Assembly (NCBI RefSeq): GCF_001418205.1
Contig: NZ_LIQF01000011.1
Span: forward strand, 55,178 to 119,177
Source: Marinomonas fungiae
GTDB taxonomy: Bacteria; Pseudomonadota; Gammaproteobacteria; Pseudomonadales; Marinomonadaceae
Direction of reading: 5' to 3'
Length of the DNA stretch: 64,000 bases
Under the pieces are notes generated by a model. The model was not told the origin of the DNA and ran no database searches. It saw nothing but the letters and a program-made list of their open reading frames with translations. Positions 45,178 to 53,871 of this stretch are shown here, piece after piece. Each line of letters opens with the position of its first letter. Within the stretch, counting starts at the first letter, position 1. Made by a program: the position numbers and the translations under genes.

Positions 45178-45663
45178 ATGCTGCTGCGCTCACTTAATAA
45201 TCACCCGGTTTCCAAAGCACTTATCGCTGGCTTAGGCGCCTGTTTTTGCATTTCCTTGCTGGCCATGGGAGGTCAGCTGTCACCGGAGTACTTGGGAATC
45301 ATGGCCCCCTTCGGTGCTACCATGGTGATTCTATTTGCCCTGCCACAAAGCCCGTTAGCCCAGCCTCGTAATATTATCGGCGGTCACTTACTGACGGCCT
45401 GCATTGGTGTGGCGATGGCGCAGTATGTGGATAACACTCCGCTCATGCTGGGTCTAGCCGTTGGTCTTGGTGTGATGCTAATGATGCTGACCAATACCCT
45501 ACACCCACCTGCAGGCGCCAATCCATTATTGATTATGCTGACACAAGCACCTTGGAGTTTCGCCATTAACCCTGTACTGACAGGGAGCGTGTTAATTGTC
45601 TTGGTTGGCTGGTTTTATCATCGCTTCATCAGTGGAACGCAATACCCTAAAAAACAAGGATGA
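45178..45663 (+). CDS. HPP family membrane protein
   Basis: Four-helix membrane protein of 161 residues in the HPP family, named for the HPP motif seen here in NTLHPPAGANPLLI. The start at ATG 45178 has GAGG upstream; the frame runs back to 45106 through the operators, which makes that earlier start unlikely. Related proteins have been linked to nitrite transport in plastids and cyanobacteria; the bacterial role is unproven. Regulated, by inference, by the divergent TetR protein. Confidence 0.87.
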   Translation: MLLRSLNNHPVSKALIAGLGACFCISLLAMGGQLSPEYLGIMAPFGATMVILFALPQSPLAQPRNIIGGHLLTACIGVAMAQYVDNTPLMLGLAVGLGVMLMMLTNTLHPPAGANPLLIMLTQAPWSFAINPVLTGSVLIVLVGWFYHRFISGTQYPKKQG

Positions 45664-45736
45664 TGCCTCTTGTTACCTTGCCAAGTTTGAGTAAAGTCCT
45701 CATGGTGTTAGCCATATAGAATAACCGGAGGGCTGT

Positions 45737-46738
45737 ATGTCGATTCCCTTTTCCATTTTAGATTTGGCACCGATTGGCGATGGCCAAACGGTGGCCGATG
45801 CCATTACTAACAGCAAAGCACTGGCGCAATCTGCCGAAGCCAACGGCTATCAGCGTATCTGGCTCGCTGAGCATCACGGTATGCGTGGCATTGCCAGTGC
45901 CGCGACCGCCGTTATGTTGGCAGCCATTGGCGGGGCGACCCATAAAATCCGTATCGGTTCTGGTGGTGTCATGTTGCCGAATCACGCACCACTGGTGATT
46001 GCCGAGCAGTTTGGCACCCTCGCTGAAATGTTCCCAGGCCGCGTTGACCTAGGCTTAGGTCGAGCACCGGGTACCGATATGGCCACCGCGCGCGCTTTGC
46101 GCCGTAATCTTGGAGGCCCAGTAGACAGCTATCCTGAAGACGTGGAAGAACTGCAAGGCTATCTTGCCGATGAGAATAAGATCAAACCGATTATTGCCAT
46201 GCCGGGGCAAGGCACTAAGGTGCCGATTTGGTTATTAGGCTCTAGCTTGTATTCCGCACAGCTGGCAGCACACATGGGGCTACCCTTTTCCTTCGCATCG
46301 CACTTTGCCCCCGAGATGTTGCTTGAAGCCTTGAATATCTACCGTGCTAATTTCCGTCCATCGGAGCAATTAGATAAGCCGTATGTGTCCGCGGGGGTCA
46401 TGGCTTCTGTCGCAGAGACTGACGAGGTGGCTAAATATCACTTTACGTCTGCACAAATTAAATTTGCGCACCTGCGCCGCAATGCGAATCGGCCCTTTCC
46501 TGCTCCCGTCAAAGATTTACAGAGCGCAGTCGCCGCAGCAGAGATGCCAATGATCAATCAAGCCCTGCGTTATGCCATGGTTGGCGCGCCAGACACCGTG
46601 GCGAAACGCTTGGAGCAGTTTATCGAGTTAACTGGCGTCGATGAAGTCATCTTCTCGTTCCCTCTACACGATCCTAAGGCGAGATTAAAAGCCGTGGAAC
46701 TCACCGCAGGGCTTGACCTGATGCTCAAGCAGGTTTAG
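45737..46738 (+). CDS. Luciferase-like flavin monooxygenase (LLM family)
   Basis: Flavin-dependent TIM-barrel oxidoreductase of 333 residues, MsnO8-like group. Signs are [13 protein letters not shown] at the start, [16 protein letters not shown] (about 41-56) and [39 protein letters not shown], here split by description at about 76-112. FMN is the expected cofactor; the substrate is unknown. A CGGAGG ribosome site precedes the ATG. Probably monocistronic. Confidence 0.9.
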   Translation: MSIPFSILDLAPIGDGQTVADAITNSKALAQSAEANGYQRIWLAEHHGMRGIASAATAVMLAAIGGATHKIRIGSGGVMLPNHAPLVIAEQFGTLAEMFPGRVDLGLGRAPGTDMATARALRRNLGGPVDSYPEDVEELQGYLADENKIKPIIAMPGQGTKVPIWLLGSSLYSAQLAAHMGLPFSFASHFAPEMLLEALNIYRANFRPSEQLDKPYVSAGVMASVAETDEVAKYHFTSAQIKFAHLRRNANRPFPAPVKDLQSAVAAAEMPMINQALRYAMVGAPDTVAKRLEQFIELTGVDEVIFSFPLHDPKARLKAVELTAGLDLMLKQV

Positions 46739-46885
46739 CACTAGCCTACGCTAAAGCTGATCAGTTAAGGCTCACGCTGACAGCATCTTAAGCTTGAAGC
46801 GGAAGCAACACCCCTGTGGTCTTTCTTTTTGCGACACCAACGTGCATGATTTTGCCTCTTCACAAACGCGAGTCTTTCACATCCC

Positions 46886-46920
46886 AAGCGGCACGATTAA
46901 GATGCCGCTTTTCTCTTTTT
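46886..46920 (+). terminator. Hairpin with T-rich tail ahead of the NTF2-like gene
   Basis: AAGCGGCA (46886-46893) and TGCCGCTT (46903-46910), followed by TTCTCTTTTTT. It sits only about 18 bases before the ribosome site of the next gene. It could end the luciferase-like transcript or act as an attenuator for the operon that follows. Confidence 0.6.
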
Positions 46921-46938
46921 TAAACTTGGGAGTTCACC

Positions 46939-47346
46939 ATGAGCCAAGCAACTGTTCAGCTACTGCAAAAATACTACGAAGCCTTTAACGCTCAAGATAT
47001 GGATACGTTCTTGTCTCTACTGACTGACGATGTGATTCACGACATCAACCAAGGTGACCGTGAAGTGGGTAAAGATACCTTCTCTGCGTTCATGGACCGC
47101 ATGAACAAGAACTACAAAGAAACCATTGTCGATATCGTTGTCATGTCGAACGAAGCAGGTGATCGTGCAGCCGTAGAATTTACCGTTCTGGGCGAATACC
47201 TGGCAACAGACGAAGGTCTACCAGAAGCCAACGGCCAAACTTACAAACTGCCAGCGGGCGCGTTTTTTGACATCCGTGATGGCAAAGTCGCTCGAGTCAC
47301 CAACTACTACAACCTAGAAGACTGGATCGCTCAAGTTTCAGCGTGA
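46939..47346 (+). CDS. NTF2-like / ketosteroid isomerase-related protein
   Basis: A 135-residue cone-shaped alpha+beta domain of the NTF2/SnoaL superfamily (LQKYYEAFNAQDMDTFLSLL, DGKVARVTNYYNLEDW at the end). Proteins of this type bind small molecules and may be isomerases or dehydratases. Codon use is of the highly expressed kind. It leads an operon with a GNAT acetyltransferase (38 bases on) and a nitrilase-family hydrolase. The pathway is not recognised. Confidence 0.85.
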   Translation: MSQATVQLLQKYYEAFNAQDMDTFLSLLTDDVIHDINQGDREVGKDTFSAFMDRMNKNYKETIVDIVVMSNEAGDRAAVEFTVLGEYLATDEGLPEANGQTYKLPAGAFFDIRDGKVARVTNYYNLEDWIAQVSA

Positions 47347-47384
47347 GCCCGACATCTTAAGATCTTAGCTATACAGGAACGCCC

Positions 47385-47981
47385 ATGCTGACCTTTCAAC
47401 GACTTTCTGGCCCAGCGTTGAATCAATACATTGATGAGCTGGCACAGCTACGTATGCAGGTGTTTCGTGACTTCCCTTATCTTTACGATGGGGATTTGGC
47501 CTACGAAGCACGTTATTTACAAACCTACATCGAAGCCCCAGACAGTGTCATCGTATTGGCGTTTGACGGCGACAGAGTCGTCGGTGCGTCCACTGGCGTG
47601 CCACTGCGTCACGAAATGGCTGAAGTGAAACAGCCTTTTCTAGACGCTGGTTTGAATATTGATGAGATCTTCTACTGCGGTGAATCGGTTTTGCTGTCCG
47701 AATACCGTGGCCAAGGCGCTGGCGTCGCTTTCTTTGATCATCGCGAAGAGCACGCCCAAAGCCTAGAAGGCATTAAATACTCTTGCTTCTGTGGCGTGCA
47801 ACGTCCAGACGATCATCCAGCACGCCCCGTTGATTACCAACCACTCGATCAATTTTGGCGTAACCGTGGTTATGAAAAGTGCCCAGAGCTGGCGACTCAC
47901 TTCAGTTGGAAAGAAATCGGAGAAAGTGAAGAGTCATTGAAACCCATGACTTTCTGGATGAAACCTTTAACAGCACAGTAG
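47385..47981 (+). CDS. GNAT family acetyltransferase
   Basis: Acetyl-CoA-dependent N-acetyltransferase fold, 198 residues. The acetyl-CoA-binding loop is in VLLSEYRGQGAGVAFFDHRE (about 105-124), with the preceding beta strand FYCGES. The substrate is unknown. Sandwiched between NTF2-like and nitrilase genes with short gaps, which suggests the three act on one amide or amine compound. Confidence 0.85.
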   Translation: MLTFQRLSGPALNQYIDELAQLRMQVFRDFPYLYDGDLAYEARYLQTYIEAPDSVIVLAFDGDRVVGASTGVPLRHEMAEVKQPFLDAGLNIDEIFYCGESVLLSEYRGQGAGVAFFDHREEHAQSLEGIKYSCFCGVQRPDDHPARPVDYQPLDQFWRNRGYEKCPELATHFSWKEIGESEESLKPMTFWMKPLTAQ

Positions 47982-47993
47982 AACAGAACGATT

Positions 47994-48872
47994 ATGAGCG
48001 CATTTAAACTGGCTGCGGCCCAATACGACATTGGCTTCTTTAACCGTTGGGAAGAGTTTGCCGACAAACTGGACAGCTGGGTCGGCCAAGCAGCGCAACA
48101 AGGCGCTAAACTGCTAGTTTTTCCAGAGTACGGCAGCATGGAGCTGGCCTCTTTGTTTGGCGAGGAAGTCTACCGCGACCTCAACCGCCAACTGCATGAA
48201 ATGCAGAGTGTGTTACCAAGGTTCCATGACTTACACATCGAATTGGCCAAGCGCCATAATGTGATGATTCTAGCGAGCTCATTCCCAACCATTCAAGACA
48301 ATGGCACTTTCCTAAACCGTGCCAACTTGTTTGATCCAAGTGGTCTGATTGGTTTTCAAGACAAACTAACCATGACCCGTTTTGAAAACGAACAATGGCA
48401 TATTACTGGTGGGGATCAGATCAAAGTGATCGACACCGACCTTGGCCGTGTCGGGGTACACATCTGCTACGACTCAGAATTTCCAATGATTGCCAACCAG
48501 CAGGTGGCGGCGGGCGCTGACTTGCTATTGGTACCAAGCTGTACCGACACCGAAGCTGGTTTCCACCGTGTGCGCATCGGCTGTCAGGCGAGAGCGTTGG
48601 AAAACCAATGTTACGTGGTGCAATCCCCAACGGTCGGTCATGCTCCTTGGTCAGAGGCGGTCGACATCAACACTGGCCGCGCCAGTGTCTACACACCCGT
48701 GGATTACGGCTTCCCTGATAACGGTATCTTGGCGCAAGGTGAAAGTGGCGAAACAGGCTGGGTTTACGCCAGCGTTGATTTGAGCGAAATCGCCCGCATC
48801 CGTGACGAAGGCCAGGTCTTTAACTACCGTGATTGGCCAAAGCAGTTTGCTTTAAAAGGCCCTAACGTCTAA
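47994..48872 (+). CDS. Carbon-nitrogen hydrolase (nitrilase superfamily)
   Basis: Cytosolic amidase of 292 residues. The Glu-Lys-Cys triad can be placed: Glu in LLVFPEYGSMEL (about 43), Lys in IGFQDKLTMTRFE (about 124) and Cys in GVHICYDSEFP (about 160). It begins 12 bases after the GNAT gene. The substrate is probably a linear amide, but cannot be named. It is the last gene of the NTF2-GNAT-nitrilase operon. Confidence 0.9.
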   Translation: MSAFKLAAAQYDIGFFNRWEEFADKLDSWVGQAAQQGAKLLVFPEYGSMELASLFGEEVYRDLNRQLHEMQSVLPRFHDLHIELAKRHNVMILASSFPTIQDNGTFLNRANLFDPSGLIGFQDKLTMTRFENEQWHITGGDQIKVIDTDLGRVGVHICYDSEFPMIANQQVAAGADLLLVPSCTDTEAGFHRVRIGCQARALENQCYVVQSPTVGHAPWSEAVDINTGRASVYTPVDYGFPDNGILAQGESGETGWVYASVDLSEIARIRDEGQVFNYRDWPKQFALKGPNV

Positions 48873-48889
48873 TCCTCTGCTAGCGTTAG

Positions 48890-48975
48890 TTCTAGGCAAT
48901 TCAATTGGCTTGCGCGATTCTCATCCCTCGACCTTTACTGAGATTAGAGAGTACGCCAATTAAACGCCTAGAACT
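48890..48975. repeat. Long imperfect inverted repeat after the nitrilase gene
   Basis: GTTCTAGGC...AATTGGC (48890-48910) and GCCAATT...GCCTAGAAC (48956-48975) are complementary over about 16 of 20 positions, enclosing 45 bases. It lies in the 254-base gap before yaeQ, where I otherwise see no gene. Confidence 0.55.
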
Positions 48976-49126
48976 TCGCTTAATTACGCGATCTTCTTTT
49001 TTAACTCTGCTAGGGACGCTTGAATAATCAAATACCCAGCCTATTTCCCCGTAAAACGAGCACCATTGGCTGCCATTTAGGAGTACAATGCGCGCCATCT
49101 TTTATGATTTAGTAGAACTCCGAAAA

Positions 49127-49672
49127 ATGGCTATCAAAGCAACGATTTACAAAGCCTCTGTGCAAGTGTCGGATATGGATCGACACCATTACCAAAGTTA
49201 CGATTTAACCCTTGCGCTACACCCTTCTGAAACAGAAGAGCGCATGATGACCCGCCTTGCGACATTTGCATTGCTAGCCGATGAAAAAGAAGGTGATGAG
49301 CAGCTGTCTTTCACCAAAGGCATCAGTACCGAAGACGAACCAGATCTTTGGCAAAAGAACTTTTCTGATGAAATTTTGCTGTGGGTAGAGTTAGGCCAAC
49401 CAGAGGAAAAACGCCTACGCAAAGCCTGTGGCCGTGCACAGGACGTCGTGATCGTAAACTACAATGATAAGTCGGATATATGGTGGGAGCAGAACAAGAG
49501 TAAGTTAAGCCGCTTCGATAATCTGCGCGTACTGCAATTTGCAGAATCTGAAATTCAAGCGCTGGAAGGGTTATGCACTCGTACGATGCAACTTAACGTT
49601 ACCATTCAAGATGGTGAGATGTGGATCTCTAGTCAACAAGGTGAGTGTGTTTTACACCCGACTTGGCGTTAA
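49127..49672 (+). CDS. yaeQ: YaeQ family protein
   Basis: A 181-residue protein of the YaeQ family, a PD-(D/E)XK nuclease-like fold. I start at ATG 49127 (MAIKATIYKASVQVSDMDRH), the usual family start; the frame runs back to 49088. Conserved blocks are LHPSETEERMMTRL, WVELGQPEEKRLRKAC and LNVTIQDGEMWIS. In E. coli it was linked to suppression of an rfaH defect; the biochemical role is open. Its last four bases overlap the convergent yqjK-like gene. Confidence 0.93.
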   Translation: MAIKATIYKASVQVSDMDRHHYQSYDLTLALHPSETEERMMTRLATFALLADEKEGDEQLSFTKGISTEDEPDLWQKNFSDEILLWVELGQPEEKRLRKACGRAQDVVIVNYNDKSDIWWEQNKSKLSRFDNLRVLQFAESEIQALEGLCTRTMQLNVTIQDGEMWISSQQGECVLHPTWR

Positions 49673-49971
49673 TCTTTACTACTATTTGATTGCGGCGGTT
49701 CGGGATTAAACCGAGCTGCGACATACTGACTGATCACGCCCAATACTTCTGTTTGAATACCCTTCAGTATGGTGCGACGGGATTGTTGGGCAATTTCACA
49801 TTGGGTCGTTAAACCTAAGGCAAAGCTGACCAATAACCCTTTAGTACTCGAAATAGCTTCTAGGGTTTGCTTTTTTGCTAACTTACGATCAGCTCCAGCT
49901 TTGGCTTGTTGCCTCTGGCAACGCAGATACAGTTGCTCACGCTCCTGATACATCTTATTTAAACCAAACAT
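49669..49971 (-). CDS. YqjK-like protein, last gene of a yqjDEK-type operon
   Basis: A 100-residue basic, helical protein (EREQLYLRCQRQQAKAGADRK), with a central moderately hydrophobic stretch STKGLLVSFALGLTTQ. Sequence alone would not identify it. Its start overlaps the stop of a holin-like gene by one base (TGATG), and a DUF883 gene precedes that, which gives the yqjD-yqjE-yqjK order known from enterobacteria. Confidence 0.65.
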   Translation of the reverse strand: MFGLNKMYQEREQLYLRCQRQQAKAGADRKLAKKQTLEAISSTKGLLVSFALGLTTQCEIAQQSRRTILKGIQTEVLGVISQYVAARFNPEPPQSNSSKD

Positions 49972-50372
49972 CAGTCATCCTCCCGATCTGTCGCAATGAT
50001 CGCATCCAATGTTCGTGTGAGATCCATCCGCTGTAACGTTCGACGAATCAGATACACCAAACCAAATGAACTTAGTAATGTGGTGATAAAAGCCGTAGCG
50101 ATAATCCCCAGTAATGACCAACCAGCGTACCACGCGACGGTCGCCAGTAATGCGATTAAAAGAAGCCAGCTGGTCACCAATAGAAACACCACGCCACACA
50201 TGAGAGCGACGAGCTGAGCACTGGAAGCAATCCAGATCTTGGCTTCTAAAGCGCCAAGACCAAGGATGCTTTTAAGCCATTTTTTGTGGCTATTGGTCAG
50301 CTGATCGGCGGTCACAGCCTCTTCCGTAGAGGGTGTATCAGTCGTGTGATTGCGCTCTTCTAATGGCGTCAT
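49971..50372 (-). CDS. yqjE: YqjE-like membrane protein (phage holin family 3 type)
   Basis: A 133-residue protein with two strong membrane helices (about 52-72 and 75-102) and charged ends, in the family called phage_holin_3_6. Despite that name it is a chromosomal stress-operon protein, not a sign of prophage. It lies between the DUF883 gene and the YqjK-like gene. Confidence 0.78.
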   Translation of the reverse strand: MTPLEERNHTTDTPSTEEAVTADQLTNSHKKWLKSILGLGALEAKIWIASSAQLVALMCGVVFLLVTSWLLLIALLATVAWYAGWSLLGIIATAFITTLLSSFGLVYLIRRTLQRMDLTRTLDAIIATDREDD

Positions 50373-50399
50373 GCACTGGCTTCCCTAATCGAATGCCTT

Positions 50400-50738
50400 T
50401 TACTTACGCTTGCACAGTAGGCTCGCGGCAAGAGCACCCGCTAGAAATGCGAAACCAACTGTTTTCAGCGGATTCTCTTTTGCGTAAGTACCTACTGCAT
50501 TGCTAACTTTTTCCGATTGTTCACGCGCAGTCTCAGCAATCTGATGTGCTTGGGCACTGATTTGCTGTGCCATGGCTTCAACACGTTCATGTCCTTGCTC
50601 AGCTGCTGCCGCCGCACCATCGACGCCTTTATGTGCCGTTTCTGCTGCTTTATCGACAGCATTATGCGCTTTAGACTGCGCATTGTTTTTGGCTTGAGTT
50701 CCATTTTTCTCTTGAGTAGCGCTGTTTGCTGTAGCCAT
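50400..50738 (-). CDS. yqjD: DUF883 / YqjD-ElaB family membrane-anchored protein
   Basis: A 112-residue protein with a long Ala/Gln/Glu-rich amphipathic helix (about 20-85) and a C-terminal anchor, NPLKTVGFAFLAGALAASLL, before CKRK. This is the layout of YqjD/ElaB, inner-membrane proteins that bind ribosomes in stationary phase in E. coli. The ENPLKT-x-G motif before the anchor is diagnostic. A GGAGAT ribosome site precedes the ATG. First gene of the three-gene operon. Confidence 0.85.
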   Translation of the reverse strand: MATANSATQEKNGTQAKNNAQSKAHNAVDKAAETAHKGVDGAAAAAEQGHERVEAMAQQISAQAHQIAETAREQSEKVSNAVGTYAKENPLKTVGFAFLAGALAASLLCKRK

Positions 50739-50879
50739 GTGTTGTATCTCCTTTGCGTTGATTCAGTATTCAAGTTAGCGCTAAGAGAGTCACTTTTAAA
50801 GGTTTGACCTCTAATCTTCTCTTTGTTTACAAGTTAGCAAAAAGCTCTCAAGAAAACAGACCTTCCTTACGAAATATGC

Positions 50880-52112
50880 TTAAAAACGTCCTTGTGGACG
50901 TAAAGGCTGCCAAACGTCTGAATGTTCTCCTGCGATTTCAGAGAGCAGGATTTGGGCTGTCGTCGGACCTTGAGTGAAGCCCTGATGACCATGCCCAAAG
51001 TGAAACCACATACGGGCATGCTTGGGGGCTTGCCCTACTACTGGCAACATATCAGGCATACAAGGGCGAGTTCCGAACCACTGTGATTCTCGCACGCGAT
51101 CTCCCATGGTCAGCAACGTACGCAGCGCCTTGACGCCTCGCTCTAACTGTTGCGGATTGGAAACATCGTCTAGATCCACCAAAGCTGCGCCGGTAGTGAC
51201 ACGAATACCGCGAGACATAGGGGCAGCCAATACGCCGTTGGCGACATCCAAGAACGGACGATTCAGACGAGTCGTTTCCTTATAGTGACCGTGATAGCCT
51301 CGTTTGTAGACCATAGGGATATGATATCCAAACCCTTTAAGTAGCTCTGGGCTCCATGGCCCCAAAGCAATCACGACTTGCTCGGCGCTGGCGATGCCAG
51401 AATCAGTCGTCACCTGCCAGCCGGTCTGAGTTTCGGCCAAACTGTGTGCATCGCCAAAGACTAAGCTACCACCGCGTTTTACAAACAACTCTGCATACGC
51501 TTGGGTCAAGCCACCGGGGTCGCGACAGCTCCAACTTTGCAGCCAATGGATAGCGCCCACAGGCGCCTGTTTGAGAGCCGGTTCTTCTGCTTGATAAGTA
51601 ACACCATCCACAATGCGAGAGGTCACGCCATACTCGCGTTCAAGGCGTTCGGCCCGCAGGCTTTCTTGGTTAAAGCGTTGCTCATCTCGATACAGCATGC
51701 TCAAGCCCTGACGCGCGATCAATAGTTCTGAGTCAGAGGCTTCTATCAAGGGGGCATGATCGGCTGTCGCACGAGCAGCCAGCTTGGCATACGTGTTAGA
51801 AATGGCGTGATGTTTTGCCGTGGACGAATTACGAAAATAACGCCATAACGCTGGCGCCATTTTTAAGGCAGGCAAGGTTTTCCACACCACATCGTTACTG
51901 CGACCCACAGCATAGCACCACAAGGTGCTAAGATCTTGAGGCAAGGCATAAGGCTCGACCGCTTCGGTTTGAATAATACCGGCATTACCAAAACTGGTTT
52001 CTAGACCAGGTGTTGTGCGATCCACTAATACCACAGAATGCCCTTGCTCCTGCAACGCTAACGCGCTAGAGACGCCAACCATCCCTGCCCCTAATACCAT
52101 AAAATCAGCCAT
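50880..52112 (-). CDS. FAD-dependent D-amino acid dehydrogenase-like oxidoreductase
   Basis: DAO-family flavoprotein of 410 residues. I start at ATG 52112 (MADFMVLGAGMVG), six bases after AGGAG. The Rossmann motif GAGMVGVSSALALQEQGHSVVLVD binds FAD (about 7-30); C-terminal signs are TRPCMPDMLPVVGQAP and HFGHGHQGFTQGP. This is the DadA-like layout, so oxidation of a D-amino acid or other secondary amine is likely. Divergent from a TRAP transporter operon 238 bases away, which may import its substrate; that link is inference. Confidence 0.85.
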   Translation of the reverse strand: MADFMVLGAGMVGVSSALALQEQGHSVVLVDRTTPGLETSFGNAGIIQTEAVEPYALPQDLSTLWCYAVGRSNDVVWKTLPALKMAPALWRYFRNSSTAKHHAISNTYAKLAARATADHAPLIEASDSELLIARQGLSMLYRDEQRFNQESLRAERLEREYGVTSRIVDGVTYQAEEPALKQAPVGAIHWLQSWSCRDPGGLTQAYAELFVKRGGSLVFGDAHSLAETQTGWQVTTDSGIASAEQVVIALGPWSPELLKGFGYHIPMVYKRGYHGHYKETTRLNRPFLDVANGVLAAPMSRGIRVTTGAALVDLDDVSNPQQLERGVKALRTLLTMGDRVRESQWFGTRPCMPDMLPVVGQAPKHARMWFHFGHGHQGFTQGPTTAQILLSEIAGEHSDVWQPLRPQGRF

Positions 52113-52350
52113 ATACTCTCCTAGTTTGCGGTGCTCGACTGCATGAGATAGCACATATCCTATTATACGAACGCTGGCTATCTAGCAGATTTTTCTAACG
52201 TCTTTTACTCAGTCTGGTCCGGATATTGCCTGTCTAAAAAAGCAAGTTTTCGCGAGTTCTGAATACGACATGCCTTGCCATTAGCACTAGCGATTCACTT
52301 TTAGACTCCTTATAGTAAATCTACATTCACGGAAAAGGGACAGAAGAATT

Positions 52351-53328
52351 ATGCGCGTAATCGGTTTATTAGCCTCAGCATTGATCGCCTCTAACGCCTC
52401 ATTTGCCTTGGCAGCACAGTTTGATTTCTCGAATGAGTACAATACCAACTCTATCCATGCCCAAGGCGATCAATTTTTTATCCAGAAGGTAAAAGAGTTA
52501 AGTAATGGCGAAGTGAATATCACCCTGCACTCCGGTGGTGCATTGGGTTACAAATCAGCGGATCACTTTTATGCGGTTGCCGATAACGCCGTACAAATCG
52601 CGGACACGCTAGCAGGTTCTATGGCAGGGATCGACCCCATCTTTCTACTGTCCTCTCTTCCATTTCTAGTTGAAGGCGAAGATCAAGCCGAGCTGCTTTA
52701 CAAGATCGCCAAACCATACTATGCAGAGATCTTTGAAGACAATGATCAGGTGTTATTGTATGCCTCACCTTGGCCTGCCAGTGGCATTTGGTCAAAAGAA
52801 AAAGTGGATTCCGTTGCCGCCCTAAAAGGCCTGAAAATCCGCTCTTACGACAAAAATGGCACTTTGACGCTGCGCGAAGCAGGCGCTGCGCCCGTTAATC
52901 TATCCTGGGCAGATGTCGTACCTCAGCTTTCTACAGGTGGTATTGAAGCGGTTCTGACTTCTGCGGATGCTGGTGCCAGCGGTAGTTTCTGGGAACACCT
53001 TGATAACTACAGCGCCATCCAATATGCCATCCCGCTTAACATGGTACACATGAACCGCGACGAGTTTGAAAGTCTCACGGATGACGAACAAGCGGCCATT
53101 GTTGAAGCAGCAAAACTGACCGATGAGCACAACTGGCAAACAGTTCGAATGCGAGTACAGGACAATTACAAAGAGCTTGCTGAGCACTCTGTCGCTATTC
53201 ACGATGACCTACCGGCTCCCTTTATGAAGCATTTACAGGAATCGGCTCGTCCAGCCCTTAAAGAGTGGTTAGAAGATGCCGGAGAACGCGGTCAAGCGAT
53301 CCTTGCGGAATTCAACAAAGAGAAGTAA
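52351..53328 (+). CDS. dctP: TRAP transporter solute-binding protein
   Basis: Periplasmic binding subunit of a TRAP transporter, 325 residues with a signal peptide (cut near ALAAQ). DctP-family signs are FFIQKVKELSNGEVNITLHSGGALG split around residue 45, the ligand-anchoring KGLKIRSYD with its Arg near 169, and GGIEAVLTSADAG. The Arg usually binds a carboxylate. It leads directly into dctQ with no gap. Confidence 0.92.
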   Translation: MRVIGLLASALIASNASFALAAQFDFSNEYNTNSIHAQGDQFFIQKVKELSNGEVNITLHSGGALGYKSADHFYAVADNAVQIADTLAGSMAGIDPIFLLSSLPFLVEGEDQAELLYKIAKPYYAEIFEDNDQVLLYASPWPASGIWSKEKVDSVAALKGLKIRSYDKNGTLTLREAGAAPVNLSWADVVPQLSTGGIEAVLTSADAGASGSFWEHLDNYSAIQYAIPLNMVHMNRDEFESLTDDEQAAIVEAAKLTDEHNWQTVRMRVQDNYKELAEHSVAIHDDLPAPFMKHLQESARPALKEWLEDAGERGQAILAEFNKEK

Positions 53329-53859
53329 ATGTTTTTAGACCTGCTATTAGGCTGCTCCCGATTCCTAAATAAGGTATCGGGCAGCATTGCCATGTTATTA
53401 ATCGTCTATATCTTGGGGCATATTTTGTTGGAGATAGTGCTGCGACTATTTGGCACCTCCACCTATGTACTAGATGAATTTGTCGGCTACGCTGTGGCTA
53501 CCTTAACCTTCCTTGGACTCGGCTACAGTCTTGAGCGCGGCAGCTTAATTCGCGTCGGTTTAGTCATTGAGCGAGTACCAGAAAGTAAGCGCTGGCTGTT
53601 TGATTTGTTTGCGACACTTGTGTCTCTCGCTATGTTTGCTTGGATTTACAGTTATTGGCAGACCAATGTGGTACGCAGCTTTAATCGTGGCACGACGAGT
53701 CAGTCGATTATGGAAACGCCACTATGGATTCCTCAAGGCTTGGTATTAGTGGGGCTTGGGCTGTTGTGCTTCACCCTCTTCACACACGCTCTGATTTTGC
53801 TGTTTCGTCAACAGTCTCCTGAAATCCAATCTGCCTCTGGGCATTCACAAGAACATTAA
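53329..53859 (+). CDS. dctQ: TRAP transporter small membrane subunit
   Basis: Four-helix small permease subunit, 176 residues. Segments such as VLDEFVGYAVATLTFLGLGYSL and SLERGSLIRVGLV fit the DctQ pattern. The ATG follows the dctP stop immediately, so translation is probably coupled. Confidence 0.9.
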   Translation: MFLDLLLGCSRFLNKVSGSIAMLLIVYILGHILLEIVLRLFGTSTYVLDEFVGYAVATLTFLGLGYSLERGSLIRVGLVIERVPESKRWLFDLFATLVSLAMFAWIYSYWQTNVVRSFNRGTTSQSIMETPLWIPQGLVLVGLGLLCFTLFTHALILLFRQQSPEIQSASGHSQEH

Positions 53860-53871
53860 AGGACGCCTAAT

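Noticed and set aside
46794..46988. 64-codon open frame on the + strand before the NTF2-like gene
   Set aside because: It runs through the hairpin at 46886 and into the NTF2-like gene in another frame, with odd composition and no ribosome site.
48901..49098. 65-codon open frame on the minus strand between the nitrilase gene and yaeQ
   Set aside because: It has no ribosome site, no recognisable protein features and overlaps the long inverted repeat. It is likely a chance frame.
49971..50372. Prophage holin
   Set aside because: The holin-like family name is misleading. The gene lies in a yqjDEK-type operon and there are no phage genes around it.
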